DNA of 64,000 nucleotides from Bin5 sp965232575 (GTDB taxonomy: Bacteria; Chloroflexota; Anaerolineae; Caldilineales; Caldilineaceae), in assembly GCA_965232575.1 (NCBI GenBank), contig CBDDPZ010000008.1, positions 1,364,001 through 1,428,000 of the forward strand, given 5' to 3'. A model generated the notes under the pieces. That model did no database searches, was not told the origin of the DNA, and was given only the letters and a program-made list of their open reading frames with translations. How positions within the stretch are numbered: position 1 is the first letter of the stretch; the number at the start of each line of letters is the position of its first letter. Below, piece after piece: positions 24,501 through 33,046 of the stretch. A program made the translations under genes and the position numbers.

Positions 24501-27407
24501 TCAGGCGAGAGCTTCACCCATTTTCACCGCTTGGAAAGTCTTCATCCGCACCAGCAACCAGAGCGTGCCGACCGCGGCCACCAGCACCATGATCAACATC
24601 GCCATCACCAATTGCGCCACATCGTCCCATGCTATCTGTACGATAAACGGCGGGATCAGATCGTCCTGATCGTATCCGATCTGGTAGAAGGGTATGAAAA
24701 GGTAGCTGCTCAGCAGACCCAGATAGCTGCCGGCGGCGATGCCCGCCGTCGTAACCGTCACCTGTTCGCCGCCAAGCGAAAAGACAAGCTGGCTGGTTGA
24801 AAGACCCATCGCCCGCAATATGCCTAGCTGAATGAATCGCTGGCGAAACGACAACGCCGAATAGATCACCAGTGCCAACATACTCAGCAGGGCCACGGCG
24901 ATGAAGCCTACGGACAGAAATCCGAACAGCCCGACCCGGGCTGGCCTTGCCTGCGCCTCCGCCAGTTCCGAATGCGCATCTTCCATCGATAGAATCCTGT
25001 AGCCAAGATCGTCTAAGGAACTTACCAAAAGTTCCGGATCAATGGCCTCCTCCGTGGCCAGCCAAACTCTGTAAGGGACCTCGTGGCCAAGGAGGGAAAA
25101 GATGTAATTGAGGTTGGCGACAAAGAATTCTCCGTCCTGTGGGTAGACGGTCGGAAACAGCTCCATTGCCCCCACGATCTGAAAATCAAACGTCGCATTA
25201 CTTGCGGGGACGAGTCCGCTCAGCGCGATCGTGTCGCCAATCTGAAGGCCGAGTGCGTTTAGCATCGACTGGCTGACAATGACGCCGCTATATTCCAGGG
25301 CCAGCGCATTCATCAGCGCGCCAAGAGAGTCGTCCGCAAAATCCGGCCGAAAATAGGCGACTTCCGGGAACTGGCTGCGGTCAATGCCGAAAAGCCTTCC
25401 GCTGACCAACCTGCTGCCGACGCGCGTGGAGACGGGGAACTCGCCAATACGGGTCGCCGCCCTGACCCCCGGCGCCTGCCGGTGCTCGTCCACCGGTAGG
25501 TTGATCCAGACAAACTCCTCTTCCCCCTCCTCTACTGGGCCGCCGTCGTCAGCGGGAAGTATCCGCAGCGCCGCCCCTTCAGTCAGGGTCACATCTGCTC
25601 CGACCTCGTAGAAAATGCGCGCCACTAGGTTGGCATCCAGCGTGCGCGCCATCGATGCCGTAAAGGTGCCAAGGCTTGTGGTCAAAATCAAGAGTAGCAA
25701 CAAGCTGGTGTATATCCTGCCCGTGCGCGCCAGATTGTAGAATGCCAACAGCATCGAGATCCCGCCCAAGCGCGCCCACAGCAGACTCAAAAGGACAGCA
25801 ATGACAGGAAAGAGACGGACGGCCACCAGCGCGACCGCTAGAATAAAGAGTGCCGGCGCCAGAAACAGCAGCGGGTTGTCCAGCGGATCCGCGGGCACAT
25901 CGGCCTGCAGAAAGGCGATCCGTCCCTGGGTTCTGAGCATGTAGTAGCCGTAACTCGCTATGCCCAGCAGCAGAAAGTCGAGGTACGAACGCTCCCAAAA
26001 GGAGCGGCGTTGTCGGCGGCTTATCTCCTGCTTGGCTTCGACAATCGCTAGCCGCGCCGCCCCCATAGCCGGCAGGACCGTAGCAAAGAGGGCGCCGCCG
26101 ATAGCGATAACCGTATACGTCATACTGGTCGTCGTCATCTCAATCTGCAGCGGCGTCTGCGCCTCAAATGTCATGAAGTAGCGCGTCCCGCCTATGAACT
26201 GAGCCACCACCTGCCCCAACAGCGGGCCGATTGCCAGCGCAACGGTTCCCAGCGTAGCGCCTTGCAGCAGATAGATTGAGAAGATTTGACCGGTCGTTGC
26301 CCCGCGGCTCTTGAGGATTGAAATCTCAATCTGCTGCCGTTTTACCATGCTGTCGGCAATGAGAACGATGAAGTAGAGTACAAGCCCTAAAATAGGAATG
26401 CTGAAAAGAAGCAGCAAAATCGCCTGGGTCGAAGCAACGAGCCGGTATCGCCTGAGCGCGGAAACCGGCGACAGTTCCAGATATGTCGTCGATATCCGGC
26501 TCTTGATCTGCCAGTCGACACGACTGACTCTGCCCAGGAACCGGTCCACATCTTCAGCGCGAACCGAGTCGCCGTCAACAACCCTGTACCAGCCGACATC
26601 GGTCAAGGCGTGCGGAACTCTCACCCCGATCTCGCTGATGTAGGTGCTTTCAGGAACGAGGAAAACGTTTGCGAAGGATAATGCCGGCAAATGCCAGGTG
26701 GCGCCTTCTGTGCGGGGAATCCAGATCCCTGCAATACGTATCGGTATCTCCAACCGCACAATATTGCCGGTGGATGTGCGTGCGCTTGGGTCAAAGAGAG
26801 TATACCCCTCCCCCACTTGCAATCCGGCCTCCACCGCGAATTCCTCGCTGACAAGGACGTCTACGACCTCGTCATTGCTCCCCTTGGTGCTTCCCTGCGC
26901 GGGGAATCCGCCCTCGGCAACGGAAACGTACTCCTCAAGACGGTCGATAAAGCCAAGGTAGCCTCGCAATAGAGGCTTGTTCCGCAGTTCATACTGGCCG
27001 TCACGCAGGGGAAACACTTGGAAGAGATCGCTCTTGACATAGTGCATGTCCGACCGGTGCGGAAGCCCCAGGTCCTGGTTGTAGCGGGTCTCCATGTACT
27101 GATTCAGGGTCTGATACGCCTCCCAATCGGCGCCTTCGACGCTGGATCCCTTTACATAGTGATAGAAGAATGAGAAAGCGGAGCGGTTTGGTACGGTCTG
27201 CAGTTCGTGTTGCAGCAAGGAGCGGTTGGCTGCGTCAGTGTACATCGGCGGTGCCGATGCCAGCGCCACCACTACGCTCCAACCGAGCAGAAGACATAAC
27301 GTCAGCACCGGTTCGGAACTGAAACGCCGGAGAGCGATTCTCCATAGGCCAAGATAGCTGTAAATGGAACGCATTGAAATGTGCAGGAGAGACCGCAGCG
27401 CTCCCAA
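24501..27407 (-). CDS. giant FtsX/MacB-type permease (1)
   Basis: Up to 968 residues. The start is uncertain: TTG 27407 overlaps the preceding gene's end by spacing only, and ATG 27374 is the other option; neither has a good ribosome-binding site. Architecture seen: TM near residue 35-58, a periplasmic domain of about 270 residues, then a first FtsX-like block of three TMs (from AILLLLFSIPILGLVLYFIV). A further TM pair and a second periplasmic domain follow, and then a C-terminal FtsX block of three TMs. This is the double-FtsX layout of LolC/E- or MacB-related exporters or mechanotransmitters. No ATPase partner is nearby. It lies within the sugar ABC operon, six bases after the MalG-type gene. 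A paralogue is at 40848. Confidence 0.85.
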   Translation of the reverse strand: MGALRSLLHISMRSIYSYLGLWRIALRRFSSEPVLTLCLLLGWSVVVALASAPPMYTDAANRSLLQHELQTVPNRSAFSFFYHYVKGSSVEGADWEAYQTLNQYMETRYNQDLGLPHRSDMHYVKSDLFQVFPLRDGQYELRNKPLLRGYLGFIDRLEEYVSVAEGGFPAQGSTKGSNDEVVDVLVSEEFAVEAGLQVGEGYTLFDPSARTSTGNIVRLEIPIRIAGIWIPRTEGATWHLPALSFANVFLVPESTYISEIGVRVPHALTDVGWYRVVDGDSVRAEDVDRFLGRVSRVDWQIKSRISTTYLELSPVSALRRYRLVASTQAILLLLFSIPILGLVLYFIVLIADSMVKRQQIEISILKSRGATTGQIFSIYLLQGATLGTVALAIGPLLGQVVAQFIGGTRYFMTFEAQTPLQIEMTTTSMTYTVIAIGGALFATVLPAMGAARLAIVEAKQEISRRQRRSFWERSYLDFLLLGIASYGYYMLRTQGRIAFLQADVPADPLDNPLLFLAPALFILAVALVAVRLFPVIAVLLSLLWARLGGISMLLAFYNLARTGRIYTSLLLLLILTTSLGTFTASMARTLDANLVARIFYEVGADVTLTEGAALRILPADDGGPVEEGEEEFVWINLPVDEHRQAPGVRAATRIGEFPVSTRVGSRLVSGRLFGIDRSQFPEVAYFRPDFADDSLGALMNALALEYSGVIVSQSMLNALGLQIGDTIALSGLVPASNATFDFQIVGAMELFPTVYPQDGEFFVANLNYIFSLLGHEVPYRVWLATEEAIDPELLVSSLDDLGYRILSMEDAHSELAEAQARPARVGLFGFLSVGFIAVALLSMLALVIYSALSFRQRFIQLGILRAMGLSTSQLVFSLGGEQVTVTTAGIAAGSYLGLLSSYLFIPFYQIGYDQDDLIPPFIVQIAWDDVAQLVMAMLIMVLVAAVGTLWLLVRMKTFQAVKMGEALA

Positions 27408-27412
27408 GCGGC

Positions 27413-28294
27413 TTACATCTTGATGGCGCCGGAGCTAAGCCCTTCGACAAACAGACGGCTGGTAAATGCGAAAAGGATGATGAGAGGAATCGAAGCGATT
27501 ACATAACCCGCCATCAGAGGACCCCAGATTGTGTACCAGGCCGTTCGAAATGCGTAGAGTCCGATGGTCAGGGTCATCAGTTCATTACTGCGGAGTGTAA
27601 CCAGGGGCCAGATAACGTCGTTCCATGTGCTGAGAACGTGCATAATTGCGACGACGCCAAGAATCGACTGCGATAGCGGGATGCCAATGTGACGGAATAC
27701 CTGCAACTCGTTGGCGCCGTCGATCCGCGCCGCTTCAAACATCTCGCCCGGCAGAGCTTCGAAGAACTGGCGTAGGATGAAGATGGCAAAAACCTGCCCG
27801 CCCGCGATGTAAGGGGCGATCAATACCCAGCGGGTATTCAGGAGACCGAGGTCCTTTACTAACAGGAAGGCCGGAATCAGGGTAAGTTCCCCTGGCACCA
27901 TCAACAGGGCCAACACGCCGAAAAAGAAGAGCTCCCTTCCAGGGAAAGGATAGCGTGCAAACGCCCACGCTGAAATCGCCGCCAGAATTACCATACCAAC
28001 CACCGAGGTGCCGCTGGTGATCAGGCTGTTAAGGATGTAGCGGGAGACGATGCGCCAGGCTTCAAGATAGTTTTCCGGGTGGAGAGGAATCGTAATTGTG
28101 AACGGATAATGGTCAAACTGGGGGATATCCTTGAACGAAATGATTATCGTTATGATAAACGGCAGAAACATGAAGAACAGGAAGCCGAGCAGTCCCAGAT
28201 GACGCCACCAATCCCCGGTGCGCCAGGCGCGGCGCCAACCCTCGACCAGAGGCATACGTTGGATTGGTTGCGGTTGTCCTTCCAGTACGGTCAT
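27413..28294 (-). CDS. sugar ABC transporter permease, MalG/UgpE type
   Basis: 293 residues, inner membrane, six predicted TM segments starting at HLGLLGFLFFMFLPFIITII. The EAA loop that docks the ATPase is EAARIDGANELQVFRHIGIPL. The C-terminal LFVEGLSSGAIKM is the standard ending of this carbohydrate-uptake family (CUT1). Works with the permease at 28382 and the binding protein at 29486. The matching MsmK-like ATPase is not in the window, as is common for CUT1 systems that share an ATPase. Confidence 0.93.
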   Translation of the reverse strand: MTVLEGQPQPIQRMPLVEGWRRAWRTGDWWRHLGLLGFLFFMFLPFIITIIISFKDIPQFDHYPFTITIPLHPENYLEAWRIVSRYILNSLITSGTSVVGMVILAAISAWAFARYPFPGRELFFFGVLALLMVPGELTLIPAFLLVKDLGLLNTRWVLIAPYIAGGQVFAIFILRQFFEALPGEMFEAARIDGANELQVFRHIGIPLSQSILGVVAIMHVLSTWNDVIWPLVTLRSNELMTLTIGLYAFRTAWYTIWGPLMAGYVIASIPLIILFAFTSRLFVEGLSSGAIKM

Positions 28295-28381
28295 CGCTCA
28301 ACTCTCCTGTCGGTCCAGGCTAACCCTGCTTCTGTCCCTGGCCGTTGTCCCGGTAATCCCCGTCTACGAACCGCTGGCCCC

Positions 28382-29338
28382 CTAATAGTCACCAGTCTTG
28401 ACGAACTTCACATTCAAGATTGTCAGACCCATAATCAATACAAACAAGAACATACCGATGGCGGAAGCGTACCCCATCTTGTTCCACAAAAAGGCGTTAT
28501 TGTACATCCATAGCCCGGGCACCATACTCGCCGTCCCCGGCCCGCCGGCCGTCATCACAAAGACGGCTACCCAGCCCTGCAGGCCGCCGATGACCGCCAA
28601 CACGATGATTAACTTGAACTGACCGAGAATGAGAGGTATGTCGATCGCGAACAGACGCCGCAGGCCGGAGCATCCGTCTACCAGTGAGCTGTCGATAACT
28701 TCATCCGAGATGCCCTGCAGGCCCGCCAGGTAGATAAGTACGGTGACCCCACCCACCCAGGGGAATCCCATAAACGTAACCGCGTACAGAGCTGTTTTCG
28801 GGCTCCCCAGCCAAGGCTGCTGCCAATCCTCCAGTCCTATACCCTCAAGGAATGCGTTTAACAGACCGTGCGTACCGTCATAGATGAACTGCCATAGCAG
28901 CAAGATGACGATGCCCGGCACTACCGCCGGCAGAATCGTCAGGACGCGGTACGTGTACTTGTGTACGTGACTACGCAGGTTGAAGATCAACTCGGCGACG
29001 ATAAAGGGAAAAGTGACCGCGCTGATCACCCGCCACGAAGTAAGCAGACTCACGTGGCGTAGCGACTTGATAAAAACATCATCCCTGATGAAGAGCTTCT
29101 CGAAGTTGCCTAACCCCAGGAACTCCGGCTGCAGACCAATGTCCCACTTGAAAAAGGCCCGGTACAACCCCATGAAGGCCGGGTAGTAGTTGAACGTTAG
29201 CAGCAGCGCGAAAGTGGGAACCAGCATCAGGTAAACGAAGCGGTACCGATAGATACGCTGCCCGAGCGTGGCCTGCCTCTCCTGCGGTACCGACGGCCTT
29301 GCGGCCGAAGCAGGTGCGCGAATCTCTTCTGTAGTCAT
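28382..29338 (-). CDS. sugar ABC transporter permease, MalF/UgpA type
   Basis: 318 residues from ATG 29338. TM1 is VYLMLVPTFALLLTFNYYPA, followed by the family's RAFFKWD and GLGNFEKLF segments. The EAA-type loop reads SLVDGCSGLRRLFAIDIPLI, with Cys-Ser in place of the usual Ala-Ser. Six TMs in total. First permease of the CUT1 importer; the second lies 87 bases downstream and the binding protein 148 bases upstream, with a long hairpin between the binding-protein and permease genes. That hairpin could set differential expression. Confidence 0.92.
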   Translation of the reverse strand: MTTEEIRAPASAARPSVPQERQATLGQRIYRYRFVYLMLVPTFALLLTFNYYPAFMGLYRAFFKWDIGLQPEFLGLGNFEKLFIRDDVFIKSLRHVSLLTSWRVISAVTFPFIVAELIFNLRSHVHKYTYRVLTILPAVVPGIVILLLWQFIYDGTHGLLNAFLEGIGLEDWQQPWLGSPKTALYAVTFMGFPWVGGVTVLIYLAGLQGISDEVIDSSLVDGCSGLRRLFAIDIPLILGQFKLIIVLAVIGGLQGWVAVFVMTAGGPGTASMVPGLWMYNNAFLWNKMGYASAIGMFLFVLIMGLTILNVKFVKTGDY

Positions 29339-29427
29339 GGTCGTATGCTCGATTCCACAGTGCAGGTGGGCTCCACACACATTAAGTCGCGGAACCCACC
29401 TGCGTCCATAAGCTTCGATTAAAAGGC

Positions 29428-29485
29428 TAGTAGTCAGTTTTCAGTTTTTAGTGAACTGCAACGGCAAACTGGAAACTAGAAACTA
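29428..29485. repeat. 3'-associated hairpin repeat, CAGTTTT type
   Basis: Left arm TAGTCAGTTTTCAGTTTTTAG, apex GAACTGCAACGGCA, right arm AACTGGAAACTAGAAACT. It abuts the stop codon of the binding-protein gene with no gap and precedes the permease gene. Confidence 0.75.
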
Positions 29486-30955
29486 TCAACCGCAATCCCA
29501 GCCGTTCTTCTCAATCGCCTCATCGGCGTACTCGATCAGCAACTCATTGATCTGCTCTGCGGCCTCATCCTGGGATACGACGTCCAGCTTGAAGTCGGTC
29601 CAGATGTTGGCGATCTTTTCCCGCTGCTCGGTGCCGATCTTGTCGGGATAGGTGACCATACCGGCCTCGCCCAACCCTTCGGTGATGGCGCGCAACGGTT
29701 CTCTCAGATCGGGATTGACGTCAACGCCCTTGATGTTGGGAAGGAAGGTGCCTGTCTCTGCGATCATGCGGCCGGCGTTCTGCGGCGCAGTGACATAGCG
29801 GAGGAAGTCCACAGCCAGGGGCACGATTCCATCTTGCTCTGTCTTGGTTGCCAGCGCCCATTGGGCTGCGGTGGCGCCGCCGATCGGGGGCGCCGCTTCG
29901 CCAATCGCAAACGGCGAATCGGCCTCAGTGATGGTGGGAGCGTAGAATGTGCTCCACTCGAAATCGACCAGCGGATCGGCTTTCAGGTAGCCGAAGCGCC
30001 AGCTGCCGTCTTCAAATACAGCCACATCTTTTTGGAGGAATTTGCGGTTGAAGTCCGCGCCCTCGGCCGCCCAGTCCGGCGCCAGATAGGGGATCAACTG
30101 CTTGACTAGCCGGAACCACTCGCCATATTCGGGATCAGTGGCGCTGTAGAGCCCGTTCTTCATGGCGCAGCCGACCTCCTCCAACGTTGCGACACCGCCG
30201 TCAGCGTTGATAATATCATCCTTCTTGGCGTAGAGCATCGCGCCGACCTGGGACTGGTACCATGCCAGGCGGGCGTTGGGGATGATGGTATCCTGCAGCG
30301 CCTCCTGGACTTCAATCCATTCGCCGTAGGTGCTCGGAGCCGAAATGCCAACTTCGTCGAATACGTTCTTGTTGTAGAAGAAGAACGTCGTCACCAGGTC
30401 GATCGGCACGACATAGTGCTTGCCGTCCGGCCCGCGCTTGGCCTCGGTAGGAATCTCGTAGAATTGGTCCAGCCAGCGTTCGCTGCCCGGGTCTCCGGCG
30501 CCCACGTAAGGATTGGGTTGTTCGAAGAAGGGATCCAGCGGAATCCACCAGTTCTTGTCAATCTCATCCTGCACCCAGAAAGAGTGCGTCCACACGATGT
30601 GCGGAATCGTGCCGCCGGCCTGCTGCGTTACGATCCACTCATGAGAAGCCAGGTTGTCCGGTTTCCTGATAATCTCGATCGTAGCCCCGGGATGAGCTTC
30701 CATGTACTCGTCGGAGATTACCTGGATCATGTTGTGAGGAAGGGGATTGTTGGGACCCTGCTCCATGCTCTCCGTCGGTGTATAGTGCTGGACCCAGATC
30801 TGCAGGTTGCCGGTCATGCCGTCCCCACCGGCCATGTCGCCACCGTCAGATTCTTGGGCAGCGGGCGCGGCGGGAGCGGCGCAGGCCGCCAGCGCGACGC
30901 CGGCGCCGGCCATCCCCATCGACCGAAGGAATGATCGTCTGCTGAGCTTGTTCAT
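29486..30955 (-). CDS. sugar ABC transporter substrate-binding lipoprotein
   Basis: 489 residues from ATG 30955, with AAGGAG nine bases upstream. N-terminus MNKLSRRSFLRSMGMAGAG is a twin-arginine signal (SRRSFL) followed by a lipobox LAAC, so the mature protein is a membrane-anchored extracytoplasmic lipoprotein, reached by an Ala/Pro-rich linker. The body is a group 1 solute-binding protein (WTHSFWVQDEIDKN, DLVTTFFFYNKNVFDEVG, KFLQKDVAVFEDGSWRFGY). First gene of the importer. The ligand is probably a mono- or oligosaccharide derivative; specificity is unknown. Confidence 0.92.
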   Translation of the reverse strand: MNKLSRRSFLRSMGMAGAGVALAACAAPAAPAAQESDGGDMAGGDGMTGNLQIWVQHYTPTESMEQGPNNPLPHNMIQVISDEYMEAHPGATIEIIRKPDNLASHEWIVTQQAGGTIPHIVWTHSFWVQDEIDKNWWIPLDPFFEQPNPYVGAGDPGSERWLDQFYEIPTEAKRGPDGKHYVVPIDLVTTFFFYNKNVFDEVGISAPSTYGEWIEVQEALQDTIIPNARLAWYQSQVGAMLYAKKDDIINADGGVATLEEVGCAMKNGLYSATDPEYGEWFRLVKQLIPYLAPDWAAEGADFNRKFLQKDVAVFEDGSWRFGYLKADPLVDFEWSTFYAPTITEADSPFAIGEAAPPIGGATAAQWALATKTEQDGIVPLAVDFLRYVTAPQNAGRMIAETGTFLPNIKGVDVNPDLREPLRAITEGLGEAGMVTYPDKIGTEQREKIANIWTDFKLDVVSQDEAAEQINELLIEYADEAIEKNGWDCG

Positions 30956-31070
30956 GCTTTTCTCCTTGAAATGAAGGTTAAAGTGAAATACAGTCTTCAG
31001 CGTGGTACGCAATCATGTTGCAACTTGAACTTGCCTTCCATATGAGTCCGGCTTGGACTGGAATCACGTC

Positions 31071-31135
31071 GCTGTCCTGTCTGAACTGTGATTAACTGCA
31101 ACTAATCCCCCAAAATCACAGTCGAAATCACAGTT
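31071..31135. repeat. 3'-associated hairpin repeat, CTGTGATT type
   Basis: GAACTGTGATTAACTGCAAC followed by TAATCCCCCAAAATCACAG and a second AATCACAGTTT. Short-armed member of the GTGATTTTGGGGGATT group; it lies 15 bases past the cyclase gene stop. Confidence 0.65.
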
Positions 31136-31150
31136 TGAAATGCAACCTGT

Positions 31151-31873
31151 TCAATCTTCTACTATAGCAACCGCCCTCAAAGGCGCACCGGTTGACCCCA
31201 CCCACTTCACCGGCAGCATCGAGAGCGTGAAACCGTGCGGCCGCGGAATCTGCTCCAGATTGCAGAGGTTCTCTACATGATAGTACTCATGCTCGTACAT
31301 GACGCGATGGGCTTCCCAGAACTGCTTGCGCTCAAACATCGCCCAAACCGGCGGGTCAAACGTTACCGCGTCAATGCCCATCACCTTCACCCCGCGTTCG
31401 ATCAACCATAGCGTCGCCTCGCGGGTCATGCCACTGTGCTCACTCAGGTATCTGTCCTCATCGTTGTAACTGCCCGCCCCCGTCCAAATCAGCACAAGAT
31501 CCAAAGGCTTGATCTCGTAATCTATTCTGCGCACCGCATTTTCCACGTCGGCCGCAGTGATGCCGGCCCCGTTTTCCTTGTGCCGGAAATCCAGAAGCAC
31601 GCCGTCTCCGTAGCAGTACTCCAGCGGGATCCCTTCCGGCCCCGGTTTGCCGGGAACCAGATGCTTCAGCGCGTCAATGTGCGTGCCGACGTGGTCCCCT
31701 AGAATCGTCAGGTAATGGGCCGTAAGCGAGGTTACGCCATGCTCTGCGGCTCCGATGCCGCTCGCAAAACCCTCCCAATCCTCATACATCAACAACGTCG
31801 GACGAGTCACCCGCGGGAAGACCACCATGTCGTTATGTACGGGCATGCTCAAATCAATGACTCTGCGTCCCAT
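31151..31873 (-). CDS. cyclase-family (kynurenine formamidase-like) metal-dependent hydrolase
   Basis: 240 residues from ATG 31873; a TTG at 31894 would start inside the 46-bp repeat and add MAKRKPS. The HxGTHxD motif of the family appears as GDHVGTHIDALKHL (His, His, Asp metal ligands). DLSMPVHNDMVVFP at the start and the C-terminal PLRAVAIVED are also typical. Members hydrolyse N-formylkynurenine, isatin or cyclic lactams/lactones. In this cluster it could open a lactone made by a sugar dehydrogenase; this is inferred. A palindromic element ends seven bases before the ATG. Confidence 0.88.
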   Translation of the reverse strand: MGRRVIDLSMPVHNDMVVFPRVTRPTLLMYEDWEGFASGIGAAEHGVTSLTAHYLTILGDHVGTHIDALKHLVPGKPGPEGIPLEYCYGDGVLLDFRHKENGAGITAADVENAVRRIDYEIKPLDLVLIWTGAGSYNDEDRYLSEHSGMTREATLWLIERGVKVMGIDAVTFDPPVWAMFERKQFWEAHRVMYEHEYYHVENLCNLEQIPRPHGFTLSMLPVKWVGSTGAPLRAVAIVED

Positions 31874-31879
31874 GCTTGG

Positions 31880-31925
31880 TTTGCGCTTCGCCAAGGCGCG
31901 GCAGATGCGGTCGGCTCAGCGCAAA
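31880..31925 (-). repeat. 46-bp palindromic element, copy 2
   Basis: Reverse orientation on the + strand: begins TTTGCGCTTCGCCAAGGCG, ends GTCGGCTCAGCGCAAA. Same orientation as, and immediately before, the cyclase gene start. Confidence 0.9.
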
Positions 31926-32321
31926 ATCTCCTTGGATTGCGCGCTTGTCAGTGGCGCGCAATTCTGATCGGCGTCGATCTCGAAAATCGTTGTTCTAAGT
32001 TGGCAACTACCAGGATAGAGGAGATGCTCGACTTTGTGCAGAATACTTCGTACGTCTGCGGGGGACGAAACGTAAGCATTACGAACTATATATTCACTTT
32101 CTGCGACAAGCGCAATTATATATATGAAAAAGGCAGAGTCCAAATCGGGACCTTGCCTCTTCTTCCCCCACTGCCTCAGGATCAATTCAATTCAATCAGA
32201 GCATGCGTGGCGGATTCCGAACTTTGGCGGAAACCGCCCCTATTGTATGCTCATTGTATCTACGACAGTGGAGAAGTCACAGACCTGTTGTTTGTATGAG
32301 TAGCTTTGGAGAAACAGTGTA
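31926..32321. other. 396-base intergenic region between cyclase and mazE
   Basis: AT-richer than its neighbours. Contains a stem-loop ATTGCGCGC (31936-31944) with GCGCGCAAT (31954-31962). No open frame here has a ribosome-binding site. It probably holds the divergent promoters for the cyclase and mazE sides; none could be assigned firmly. Confidence 0.5.
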
Positions 32322-32564
32322 ATGGAAACTCGCGTTCAGAAGTGGGGCAACAGTTTGGCCCTGCGCATTCCAAAACCCCTTGCAAATCAGGTTGGACTCG
32401 AAGTCAATTCGCCGGTCAGAATGTCATTGCGGGGAGAAGAGTTAGTCATTGCGCCAGTCCCGGCTCCCCGTCTGAAATTGGACGATCTCCTGGCACAAGT
32501 TACAGAGCACAATTTGCACAGCGAAGTGAACACCGGGCCCGCGACGGGCGGCGAAGAGTGGTAA
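32322..32564 (+). CDS. mazE: MazE-family antitoxin
   Basis: 80 residues, AbrB/SpoVT-type swapped-hairpin DNA-binding protein. METRVQKWGNSLALRIPKPLANQ matches the MazE opening, shown here as a family landmark at residues 1-23. The C-terminal acidic tail (EVNTGPATGGEEW) is the part that normally clamps the toxin. Its stop overlaps the toxin start (GTGGTAA) by seven bases, the usual translational coupling. The antitoxin should repress its own promoter and neutralise MazF. It appears intact, whereas the toxin is altered. Confidence 0.85.
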   Translation: METRVQKWGNSLALRIPKPLANQVGLEVNSPVRMSLRGEELVIAPVPAPRLKLDDLLAQVTEHNLHSEVNTGPATGGEEW

Positions 32565-33046
32565 CCAAGCCCGGTTACATTCCTCAACGCGGCGATGCCG
32601 TTTGGATCAATTTCACGCCGCAAACTGGACACGAACAGGCGGGCCGACGTCCCGCCACCGGGGTTGAGGGGGATGTACTCTCGCCAGGATCCTATAACGG
32701 CAAAACAGGATTGGCGATTCTCTGTCCGATTACCAGTCAGGTAAAGGGCTATCCCTTCGAAGTTGCAATTCCTGCGGGGCTAGGGCTAACCGGAGTTGTC
32801 CTCGCAGATCAAGTCAAGAGTTTGGACTGGCGAGCGAGAGACGCAACATTCACAGCGTTCTCTCTCCTCTCCGCTCTCTCCTCGCCCTTCGGCGTTCCGT
32901 TCTTGTTGACCGGCCTGCCCAAAATATCAACGGAACCTAATACCCCGCATTCACATAACTTTCCTGCGCGCCGGGCCCGAACCCCAACTCGAACCGCCTT
33001 TGTCGGAACTCCGCCAACACCCCAGCATACTGATCATCGGAGATGA
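32558..33046 (+). pseudogene. mazF: MazF-type mRNA interferase with replaced C-terminus
   Basis: GTG 32558 overlaps the mazE stop. Residues about 5-90 follow MazF well: YIPQRGDAVWINFTPQTGHE, QAGRRPA, YNGKTG, PITSQVKGYPFEV, VVLADQVKSLDWRAR. Two anomalies: a short insertion (GVEGD) before LSPGSY, and loss of the last helix after WRARDA. The frame instead runs through a pyrimidine-rich tract like the hairpin repeats and on antisense into the 3' end of the sulfatase gene, giving 162 codons instead of about 110. The toxin is probably inactive or weakened. A shorter functional product cannot be excluded. Confidence 0.7.

Noticed and set aside
31916..32185. 89-codon - strand frame upstream of the cyclase
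   Set aside because: No ribosome-binding site, crosses the repeat, no similarity recognised.
32306..32557. Upstream part of the long frame containing mazF
   Set aside because: It is an out-of-frame shadow of mazE; the toxin starts at GTG 32558, overlapping the mazE stop.
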